A stretch of DNA of 5,864 nucleotides, taken from an uncultured Prevotella sp. (GTDB lineage Bacteria; Bacteroidota; Bacteroidia; Bacteroidales; Bacteroidaceae). Positions 1-5,864 of this stretch are shown here, piece by piece. Each line of letters opens with the position of its first letter. Position 1 is the stretch's first letter. The notes below the pieces were generated by a model. It was given only the letters and a program-made list of their open reading frames with translations. It was not told the origin of the DNA and made no database searches. Position numbers and translations under genes: made by a program. The stretch is from NCBI GenBank assembly GCA_900551985.1, contig URYG01000201.1:1-5864 (forward strand), written 5' to 3'.

Positions 1-4
1 ATTA

Positions 5-115
<111 letters not shown>

Positions 116-123
116 CTTTTATC

Positions 124-161
124 AAGAGCCTCAGATTTCGAAAGATTTCTGAGGCTTTTTT
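124..161 (+). terminator. Intrinsic terminator behind the 5S gene
   Basis: A perfect 9-bp stem, AGCCTCAGA (127-135) with TCTGAGGCT (148-156), is followed by a run of six T (156-161) and, after CG, a second run of T. Inside the stem, a 2x2 mismatch leads to a further TC/GA pairing closed by GAAA (140-143), a stable GNRA tetraloop. The lower stem can extend by AAG/TTT (124-126 with 157-159, including a G-U pair). It lies 9 bases after the 5S gene and should end the rRNA transcript. Confidence 0.93.
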
Positions 162-169
162 CGTTTTTC

Positions 170-228
170 CGCAGATTTCACAGATGACGCAGATTTTAGA
201 CCTGTTCGGTCTTGGATTTCGCAGATTT
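170..228. repeat. Three direct copies of CGCAGATTT in the 5S-tex spacer
   Basis: CGCAGATTT occurs at 170-178, 188-196 and 220-228. Between the first two is ACAGATG, a degenerate version, and the related TCAGATTTCG lies inside the preceding terminator hairpin (131-140). The third copy lies between the two promoter elements of tex. Short CGCAGATT-like runs are, from memory, common in intergenic DNA of Bacteroides and Prevotella; their role is not known to me. The spacer holds no open reading frame or RNA gene that I can recognise. Confidence 0.75.
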
Positions 229-240
229 TTTGTATCTTTG
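212..240 (+). promoter_or_regulatory. Bacteroidetes-type promoter for tex
   Basis: TATCTTTG at 233-240 matches the -7 element TAnnTTTG used by the primary sigma factor of Bacteroidetes. A TTGG at 212-215, 17 bases upstream, is a plausible -33 element (consensus TTTG), though weak. Transcription would start a few bases after 240, giving a leader of only about 18 nt before the tex ATG at 265. The leader is A/T-rich with no Shine-Dalgarno sequence, as is usual in this phylum. Confidence 0.7.
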
Positions 241-264
241 CATTCGCAAAAATAGAAATTAATT

Positions 265-2397
265 ATGAATCAATTTACAAAGATTATTGCAGCCCAACTC
301 AAATTACGTGAGCAGGCTGTCGAGAATACATTGGAGCTTCTCGAAGAGGGATGCACCATTCCTTTTATTTCCCGTTACCGTAAGGAGAAAACGGGAAATA
401 TGGATGAGGTGAATATCGAGGCTATCGCTCAGGCTAATGAGAAACTCAAGGAGATGGCGAAGCGTAAGGAAACTATCCTGAAGACTATTGATGAGCAAGG
501 TAAACTGACAGATGCCCTTAAGGAGCGTATTGAAAACTGTTGGGATGCCACAGAACTGGAGGATATCTATCTTCCTTTCAAACCTAAGCGCAGAACTCGT
601 GCACAGATAGCCCGTGAGGCAGGCTTGGAACCTTTGGCGCAAGTTCTGCTTTTTCAGCGTGAACGTAATCCGCAGCAAGCCGCCAGGAAGTTTGTGGGCG
701 ATAAGGTGAAGGATGTTGAAGCAGCTTTGCAGGGAGCTAAGGATATCATTGCAGAAACCGTAAGTGAAAGCGAGGAGAGTAGAAATCAGATTCGAGGAGA
801 ATTCCGCAGAGGAGCCATCATCACTTCGAAGGTGGTTGCCAAGAAGAAAGATGAAGAAGAAGCACAGCGCTTCTCTGATTACTTCGATTTCTCAGAGCCA
901 TTGAAAAGATGTTCTTCTCATCGCCTCTTGGCGATGCGTCGTGGTGAGGCTGCCGGTTTCCTCCGTATCAGTATCTCTGCAGATGATGAGCAATGCCAGA
1001 ATAAGCTGAAACGCCACTATGTGCATGGATATGGTGAGTGCCAGACTTTGGTAGGTGAAGCGGTGGATGATGCCTTTAAGCGTCTTTTGAAACCTAGTAT
1101 TGAAACTGAATTTGCTGCTCTCAGTAAGCAGAAGGCGGATGAAGAGGCAATTGTGGTTTTTGCAGAGAACCTGCGTCAGCTCTTGCTCGCTGCTCCTTTA
1201 GGGCAGAAGCGCGTGATGGCGGTGGATCCTGGTTTTGCCAATGGTTGCAAGACCTGTTGCCTGGATGCGCAGGGTAATCTGATTCATCATGAAATCGTTT
1301 ATCCTCATCCTCCTCGTAATAAGAAAAATGAGGCTACTTCTGCTATCCAGCGTATGGTGAAGATGTATCAGGTAGAGGCTATGGCTGTAGGAAATGGTAC
1401 TGCGAGCCGTGAAACGAGTGATTGGCTGCACGAAATAAGTTATCCACACCCTGTGGATATCTATGTAGTAAGCGAGGATGGTGCTTCTATCTATTCTGCT
1501 TCCAAGATTGCCAGAGATGAATTCCCTGATGAGGATGTTACCGTGCGTGGTGCTGTGAGTATCGGTCGCCGACTGATGGATCCGCTTGCCGAACTGGTGA
1601 AGATAGATCCTAAGAGCATCGGTGTGGGACAGTATCAGCATGATGTGGATCAAACACAGCTTAAGAAGAGCTTGGATAATGTGGTGATGAGTTGCGTGAA
1701 CTCGGTGGGGGTAAACCTGAATACTGCATCCCAGCATCTCCTGACCTACGTGAGTGGTCTCGGTCCTACTCTTGCCAAGAATATTGTGGAATACCGTAAG
1801 GAGAATGGAGCCTTCGCTTCTCGTGCCCAGTTGAAGAAGGTGCCACGTCTGGGGCCTTCTGCCTTCGAGCAGTGTGCCGGCTTCCTCCGTATTCCTGGAG
1901 CCAAGAATCCTTTGGATAACAGTGCTGTTCACCCGGAGCGTTATGCCTTGGTTGAAAAGATGGCGAAAGATCAGGGAGTTACCGTGAAGCAGCTGGTGGA
2001 AGATAAGGATTTGCAGAAGAAGATTGATATCAAGAAATATGTGACAGCCGAGGTGGGTATGCCTACTTTGGCGGATATCATGGCTGAGCTTGACAAACCT
2101 GGCTTGGATCCTCGTGGAGAGGTTGAAAAATTTGAGTTTGATGCGAGCATCAAGACCATTGAGGATCTGCAGGAGGGTATGGTGGTGCCTGGCATCGTAA
2201 CCAATATCACCAAGTTTGGCGCCTTTGTAGATATAGGTGTTCACAATGATGGCTTGGTTCACGTTTCCCAGATGTCCAACCGCTACATCAATGACCCTAG
2301 TGAAGTGGTGAAACTTCATGAGCATGTGATGGTGAGAGTGACGGAAGTGGATTTGAAGCGTAAGCGCATTGCCTTGTCAATGAAAGGAGTGAAATAA
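265..2397 (+). CDS. tex: Tex family transcription accessory protein (S1 RNA-binding protein)
   Basis: Complete 710-residue Tex (YhgF) protein, a cytoplasmic nucleic-acid-binding factor related to the core of eukaryotic Spt6 and linked to transcription; its exact biochemical task is unsettled. Domains in order: the helical Tex N-terminal region (about 5-195, with the family signature GCTIPFISRYRKEKTG near 29-44); a central helical part; a YqgF/RNase H-like domain opening with VMAVDPG (317-323) and continuing through GNGTASRET and SEDGASIYSAS (403 on); the conserved GVGQYQHDVDQ (453-463); tandem helix-hairpin-helix motifs (YVSGLGPTLAKNIVEYR from 495, and VPRLGPSAF from about 528); and a C-terminal S1 domain (about 637-707, with KFGAFVDIG and GLVHVSQ). 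Enterobacterial and pseudomonad Tex is about 60-75 residues longer; 710 is usual for Bacteroidetes as far as I recall. The ATG at 265 is chosen because MNQFTKIIAAQL matches a family N-terminus and lies just after the promoter. Unusual: DPGFANGCK replaces the common DPGFRTGCK. Confidence 0.97.
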   Translation: MNQFTKIIAAQLKLREQAVENTLELLEEGCTIPFISRYRKEKTGNMDEVNIEAIAQANEKLKEMAKRKETILKTIDEQGKLTDALKERIENCWDATELEDIYLPFKPKRRTRAQIAREAGLEPLAQVLLFQRERNPQQAARKFVGDKVKDVEAALQGAKDIIAETVSESEESRNQIRGEFRRGAIITSKVVAKKKDEEEAQRFSDYFDFSEPLKRCSSHRLLAMRRGEAAGFLRISISADDEQCQNKLKRHYVHGYGECQTLVGEAVDDAFKRLLKPSIETEFAALSKQKADEEAIVVFAENLRQLLLAAPLGQKRVMAVDPGFANGCKTCCLDAQGNLIHHEIVYPHPPRNKKNEATSAIQRMVKMYQVEAMAVGNGTASRETSDWLHEISYPHPVDIYVVSEDGASIYSASKIARDEFPDEDVTVRGAVSIGRRLMDPLAELVKIDPKSIGVGQYQHDVDQTQLKKSLDNVVMSCVNSVGVNLNTASQHLLTYVSGLGPTLAKNIVEYRKENGAFASRAQLKKVPRLGPSAFEQCAGFLRIPGAKNPLDNSAVHPERYALVEKMAKDQGVTVKQLVEDKDLQKKIDIKKYVTAEVGMPTLADIMAELDKPGLDPRGEVEKFEFDASIKTIEDLQEGMVVPGIVTNITKFGAFVDIGVHNDGLVHVSQMSNRYINDPSEVVKLHEHVMVRVTEVDLKRKRIALSMKGVK
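2386..2389 (+). promoter_or_regulatory. Shine-Dalgarno site (GGAG) for the small downstream gene
   Basis: AAAGGAG ends at 2389, seven bases before the ATG at 2397, inside the last codons of tex. This is good spacing and supports 2397 as the start, rather than the second ATG at 2403. It contrasts with tex itself, which has no such site. Confidence 0.7.
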
Positions 2398-2762
2398 TGG
2401 ATATGAATCAATATATAAACAAAGTTGAAAATATAAATAAAGGTGAAACCCTCGGTAAAGAGGGCTTCACCCATTCTGACGACAGTACCAATCAAGACCG
2501 TCTTTCTCTATCCAGTATCTCTCAAGACTGTATAGAGTCGGCTTATTGCTTTATTCATCAGAAGCTTCGTGTCTATGAGTTTTCTACCAATCCCACACAG
2601 CGTGATGATATCGAATATGCTATCAGCCAGTATGTGGATGGCATGAATCCACAGCTTTACCAGCTGCTTGCTGATGGAAGAGATGGTTTCCTTCTCGACC
2701 ATGTAGGTTTTGAGCAGGATATGAGAAAGGCACAGGAGCAACTGGAAAAAATGATGGTGTAA
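2397..2762 (+). CDS. Conserved-looking protein of unknown function, coupled to tex
   Basis: 121 residues, no family recognised with confidence. The start overlaps the tex stop codon in TAATG, and a GGAG seven bases upstream supports translation by coupled ribosomes; there is no room for a separate promoter, so it is probably in one transcript with tex. Residues 1-43 are polar, rich in Asn, Ser, Lys and Asp, and look disordered. Residues 44-121 look like a compact, mainly helical domain, with the block CIESAYCFIHQKLRVYEFS (45-63), then QRDDIEYAISQYVDGMNPQLY (68-88, acidic then aromatic), a GRDGFL turn (94-99) and a charged C-terminal helix ending in KMMV. There is no signal peptide or membrane segment, so it is probably cytosolic. 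Codons 16-25 coincide exactly with a DNA hairpin. The stop codon lies in the first copy of a 24-bp tandem repeat. A role alongside Tex is only an inference from position. Confidence 0.85.
   Translation: MDMNQYINKVENINKGETLGKEGFTHSDDSTNQDRLSLSSISQDCIESAYCFIHQKLRVYEFSTNPTQRDDIEYAISQYVDGMNPQLYQLLADGRDGFLLDHVGFEQDMRKAQEQLEKMMV
2442..2471. repeat. In-frame 30-bp inverted repeat (hairpin) inside the small gene
   Basis: GGTGAA (2442-2447) pairs with TTCACC (2466-2471) and CCCTC (2449-2453) with GAGGG (2460-2464), separated by a single A·C mismatch (2448/2465) and closed by a 6-nt loop GGTAAA. The 11 pairs make a strong hairpin in otherwise very A/T-rich DNA. It covers exactly ten codons (residues 16-25) and no T run follows, so it is not an intrinsic terminator. 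It could be a translation or attenuation element, or an inserted palindromic repeat. Confidence 0.8.
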
Positions 2763-2800
2763 CCAATTTATTTCAAGATGGTGTAACCAATTTATTTCAA
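2753..2800. repeat. Perfect 24-bp tandem duplication at the convergent gene junction
   Basis: Two identical, directly adjacent 24-bp units, 2753-2776 and 2777-2800, each beginning GATGGTGTAACC and ending TTTATTTCAA. The first unit holds the stop codon of the + strand small gene (TAA, 2760-2762); the second holds the stop codon of the - strand gene (TTA, 2792-2794). With only one unit both stop codons would remain and the gap between genes would shrink from 29 to 5 bases, so the second unit probably arose by local duplication. No terminator hairpin is visible in the gap. Confidence 0.95.
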
Positions 2801-5800
2801 ATTACAGTCGGGAAGAACTTCCATGCATCTTCTTCCTTCTACGGTTTTCAGGATGCATCCGATGGTTTTTCTACCGATGTTTCTATTGACAGGGACTTGA
2901 TCCTGCGCAATTACTTCTACATAATGAACGCCGGCATTCGGTACATCCATAGGGAGGGTACCTTCTGCCTGCATCTTGCCGTGTTCGAATCTGTCAACAT
3001 CATCAAATCTGACGTAATGGTTGCTTTTGCCGTCAATGAATCCAACACATACAGAGTCCTTATCTGAGGCAACGGACGCAAAGATGAGTTTTTCGCCAGC
3101 ATAACGCTTGAAAACTCTGCCCCGTTCTCTCTGCAAGAGCTCTGCCATCGAAACCTTGCATACCTTTCCGCTTTCATAGACAAGAATGAGCCATCCTTCT
3201 TCTTCGTCTTCATGAACAGCCAGTTTCAGGCGATAATCCTGCCAGTCGTCTTCATCCAGTATCTTGTATTCGTCCGTATCCATCAGACAGATAACTGCCG
3301 TGATAGGGCGGTAGCCTTCCTCGTAATCGTGCAAGGCATTGTTTCGCAGACGTGAGGTTTGGATATGGTCGGTGATAGGGGCAGATTCTACATGCTTAGT
3401 GGAGTTCTTTGGTTCCTTGGTGGCTGGAGTGTTTTCTACCGCAGTCGGCATTTCTTCCTGTGTAACCACAGCATGCGGAATGTGCTCTTCTGCCCATTGC
3501 TTTCTGATGGCAAGGAACTTGTCCTTATAGGTATCGTTTACCTTGCGCGCAGATGTACCCATGCGTTCATAATATACATTGCCTATGGCTTTAGGTGTAG
3601 GGCATGGCTCGATGTCGATGATGAGTACCGCATTGCTGATATCCGTATCGAAGTGAGTATGTATATAATGTGCTGCTTCCTGACCGAGATAATAGATAAT
3701 CTGATTGTTGACATATACCTCGTACTTATCTCTAGAGCCTTTGAAGAGAGGGTTCTTCAAGTCCTCTTCCAATCCCATTTCATAGCCAATATCCGATACG
3801 CCCAGATAGAGATGGCCGCCCTCGGCATTGAGGAAGGCACATATTTCCTGCATAATCTTGATGGTTTGTGCCTGCACATCCACTCGCATGGAGTTTTCCG
3901 GATAGATGATGGAGGTCTTGAACTCGGTATGGAAATCTTCCTTGCCATAGTTCTTCTTGTTGGAAGATGACTTGTGGAGTTTCAGAAGAGCTCGAATCTT
4001 GTCGAGGATATCACCGGCTTGGGTGAGAAGTCCCGATTTCTTCACGAAGTTGTGAGAGAGAACGAGCGATGCCAGTTGCTGCAGGTGAGGATCTTCTGTA
4101 AGACAGCTCCAATGGTACAGGTCTTCGTAGTGTTCCTCGCTATCCAGACAGCCGATGATACGCAATTGCATAAAGTCATGGCGAAGGATGGCATTGCGTT
4201 CAAACAATTCCGGTTCCTTTTCGGCGATATGCTCAATCTTGTGGATATCTACCTTATCTAATGTTGCAAAGTCGTTGAGCACCTCCAGGAGCGTAAGTCG
4301 GCTATCGTAATAACTGGTTCTCTCCTTGCTGTCGAGCATGATGGCAAGAAGTCGGCAGAAGTTGAGATAGTTGTATGCCTTGATCTTGTCTTCTTCTATG
4401 GTGGCTTTGGCATCTATGATGTTCATCATTTCCGATACATATACTTTCTCTATAGGCATCGCATTAGCCAATTCATCCTTTTCATTCTTTGGGTTGTAAA
4501 CCTCATGTGCTGCATACCCCAGCATCAGCTGATGGAAAGCATCGGCAAGACTGAACCGGCTTTCCGGTGATTCCCGCAGGAAGGTACCGTTGAGATAACC
4601 ATTGGTTCCTTCCGTGATGTTATCAACTTCTATCACCATACCTTTTTTCAAATCATCGAGAGTCATGCCTGGGGCAGGACATACGGAAACAGAAAAGCCT
4701 TCGCTGCTTACGGCAGGAACCCGAGGTACGTCGGGTACCTGATTGAAGAGCAGGCAGGTGAGGCGAGAGTTATAAAACAGATCGTTTACTCGTACGTCGT
4801 CTGCGTATTCGCTAATCATATCACGCATGGCAAAGACATAACTTCCATCATTGTTGACTTCTTTTACGTAAGCATGCAACAAGAGCGGCATCCCTTGATA
4901 TTCAAACGACTGGGTGTTGATGTCGCCAGGGAAGAAAGGAACAACATCGTTTAATACGTCTAATGTTCCCACTCCCTCACAACCTTCTTCTACTACTTTG
5001 CATTCAAATAAGAGCTGTCCTGCCAATTGCTTGGTTACGATGATGGTCGTTTCATCATCTATATAGAGTTTTCTGTTTTGCTTTTTCGAGGACTTACGCT
5101 TTTGGGAGAATAGAGAATGGTTGATGTATTCCCACAGTTCCTTATAGTGTTCGATGGTAGTTCCTACTTTTCCACGCAGTTTTACCGGTGGTTTTTCGTC
5201 CAGTCGGATGGAAAGTCCATGCCATAATCCCATACGTGAAGAGAGAGGCATATATACATTCTCTTTATCCAGATCCTTTGGCTGTATGGTGATAGCTTGC
5301 TCGTTGATGGTGAGAAGGGTTGTTTCATTCTCATATTTGGCAGGTTCAAAACTCTCCACGGTTTCATTGTCCTGTTGAGAGCAAAGCATATTGGCGAGGA
5401 CGAATGCGTCATCGCTGTTGAAAGGAAGGGCAGCGTTGAATTCTGCCGGGGTGAAGAGAGAAAGGAATGCTTTCTGGAGAGTTTTGTTTGGGTCGCTCAC
5501 GTTCATCAGCGAAACCAAGCGATAGAGCAATGCCTGATTCAATGAGTTATCGTAAATCTTATGTGATGCATGACGTCCCAGTATCAGCTCGATGGTCAAT
5601 ACTTGAATCATGGTTTCCTTGGTTGTTGCATCGCTGGAGAGTCTATCTGTCTGGTGATAGATATTCTCTACATAGCCTTGTAACAGTTTGAGCCATTGCA
5701 TCTGAAAGGGTTTTCTGTTCCAAAGATATACCTGCTGGCTGCGAAGGGTAGCAAGGATAGATGTGATGAGTTTTTCCATGATCGAGAAGTCGAGCATGAA

Positions 5801-5864
5801 GATGCATTGCATGATGCAGAACTGCTTGCGTGGATGGTAGATATAGGCACAGGGGATAGCCGGC
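2792..5864 (-). CDS. Large protein with a Schlafen AlbA_2-type domain, 5' end outside the window
   Basis: The frame is open from the right edge to the stop codon at 2794-2792. Numbering from the first ATG in the window (5812) gives 1006 residues; a further 17 codons upstream stay open and read like coding sequence, so the true start probably lies beyond 5864. Visible parts: an N-terminal region without a recognised domain (1-235); a basic patch QKRKSSKKQNRK (237-248); a beta-rich middle (about 255-420) ending near GMTLDDLKKGMVIEV (382-396), perhaps OB/S1-like; a helical, acidic stretch (about 425-615); an AlbA_2-type domain (about 622-760) with TEFKTS (629-634), ICAFLNAEGGHLYLGVSD (657-674) and YYERMGTSARKV (747-758); a polar Thr/Pro/Lys linker (about 784-825); and a C-terminal beta-rich part (836-1006) resembling gyrase A C-terminal repeats. 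AlbA_2 domains bind nucleic acid in known families and are often fused to regulatory or helicase domains; no helicase motif is seen here. The gene is convergent with tex and its partner. Exact function unknown. Confidence 0.88.
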   Translation of the reverse strand, partial: PAIPCAYIYHPRKQFCIMQCIFMLDFSIMEKLITSILATLRSQQVYLWNRKPFQMQWLKLLQGYVENIYHQTDRLSSDATTKETMIQVLTIELILGRHASHKIYDNSLNQALLYRLVSLMNVSDPNKTLQKAFLSLFTPAEFNAALPFNSDDAFVLANMLCSQQDNETVESFEPAKYENETTLLTINEQAITIQPKDLDKENVYMPLSSRMGLWHGLSIRLDEKPPVKLRGKVGTTIEHYKELWEYINHSLFSQKRKSSKKQNRKLYIDDETTIIVTKQLAGQLLFECKVVEEGCEGVGTLDVLNDVVPFFPGDINTQSFEYQGMPLLLHAYVKEVNNDGSYVFAMRDMISEYADDVRVNDLFYNSRLTCLLFNQVPDVPRVPAVSSEGFSVSVCPAPGMTLDDLKKGMVIEVDNITEGTNGYLNGTFLRESPESRFSLADAFHQLMLGYAAHEVYNPKNEKDELANAMPIEKVYVSEMMNIIDAKATIEEDKIKAYNYLNFCRLLAIMLDSKERTSYYDSRLTLLEVLNDFATLDKVDIHKIEHIAEKEPELFERNAILRHDFMQLRIIGCLDSEEHYEDLYHWSCLTEDPHLQQLASLVLSHNFVKKSGLLTQAGDILDKIRALLKLHKSSSNKKNYGKEDFHTEFKTSIIYPENSMRVDVQAQTIKIMQEICAFLNAEGGHLYLGVSDIGYEMGLEEDLKNPLFKGSRDKYEVYVNNQIIYYLGQEAAHYIHTHFDTDISNAVLIIDIEPCPTPKAIGNVYYERMGTSARKVNDTYKDKFLAIRKQWAEEHIPHAVVTQEEMPTAVENTPATKEPKNSTKHVESAPITDHIQTSRLRNNALHDYEEGYRPITAVICLMDTDEYKILDEDDWQDYRLKLAVHEDEEEGWLILVYESGKVCKVSMAELLQRERGRVFKRYAGEKLIFASVASDKDSVCVGFIDGKSNHYVRFDDVDRFEHGKMQAEGTLPMDVPNAGVHYVEVIAQDQVPVNRNIGRKTIGCILKTVEGRRCMEVLPDCNLK

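Noticed and set aside
198..212. AGACC / GGTCT inverted repeat in the spacer before tex
   Set aside because: Only 5 bp, with no T run and no link to a known site; too weak to call an operator or terminator.
304..678. 124-codon open frame on the - strand opposite the tex N-terminal region
   Set aside because: It is the antisense of a conserved Tex N-terminal domain, with no independent coding signal.
1198..2325. Long open frame (375 codons) on the - strand opposite tex
   Set aside because: It lies wholly within the well-supported tex gene, has a His/Ile-rich composition typical of an antisense shadow, and shows no recognisable domain or ribosome binding site.
2811..2822. GGAAG/CTTCC hairpin near the convergent junction as a possible terminator
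   Set aside because: The stem is effectively 4 bp with a 4-nt loop, lies inside the - strand coding region and is not followed by a T run on either strand.
3359..3970. 203-codon open frame on the + strand inside the large - strand gene
   Set aside because: It overlaps the AlbA_2 domain region, which clearly codes on the other strand; the composition is shadow-like and there is no promoter or family match.
4724..4740. Inverted repeat AGGTAC / GTACCT with a 5-nt loop
   Set aside because: It falls in codons for the short repeat VPDVPRVP (359-366) of the large protein; reuse of similar Val-Pro codons explains it.

Overview
The window looks like a chromosomal segment from a Bacteroidales species, most likely the Prevotella/Segatella group. 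The support is a Bacteroidetes-type 5S rRNA, a promoter with the Bacteroidetes -7 consensus (TAnnTTTG), a start codon in an A/T-rich leader without a Shine-Dalgarno sequence, and a Tex protein with the short Bacteroidetes length. The genus is inferred from general likeness, not from a search.

Layout: (1) about 5-115, a 5S rRNA gene, presumably the last gene of an rRNA operon lying to the left, followed by a strong intrinsic terminator (124-161). (2) 162-264, a short spacer with three copies of CGCAGATTT and the promoter of the next gene. (3) 265-2397 (+), tex, a complete 710-residue nucleic-acid-binding transcription accessory protein. (4) 2397-2762 (+), a 121-residue conserved-looking protein of unknown function. 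It overlaps the tex stop codon by one base and has a good ribosome binding site, so the two form a translationally coupled pair. Its N-terminal region contains an in-frame ten-codon hairpin. (5) 2753-2800, a perfect 24-bp tandem duplication at the convergent junction; one copy carries the stop codon of the + strand gene and the other that of the - strand gene. (6) 2792-5864 (-), one very large gene that runs off the right edge with no stop codon. At least 1023 residues are visible. It has a Schlafen AlbA_2-type domain in its C-terminal third and a tail that resembles DNA gyrase A C-terminal repeats.

How the parts relate: the 5S RNA belongs to the ribosome. Tex binds structured RNA and DNA through its S1 and helix-hairpin-helix domains, and the small coupled gene is probably made together with it. 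The large - strand gene is convergent and therefore transcribed separately. Its AlbA_2 fold suggests nucleic acid binding, but its biological role cannot be read from this window. No tRNA, CRISPR array, insertion sequence or phage gene was seen. There is no firm evidence of a new multi-gene system; the best leads are the large AlbA_2 protein and the two repeat structures around the small gene.
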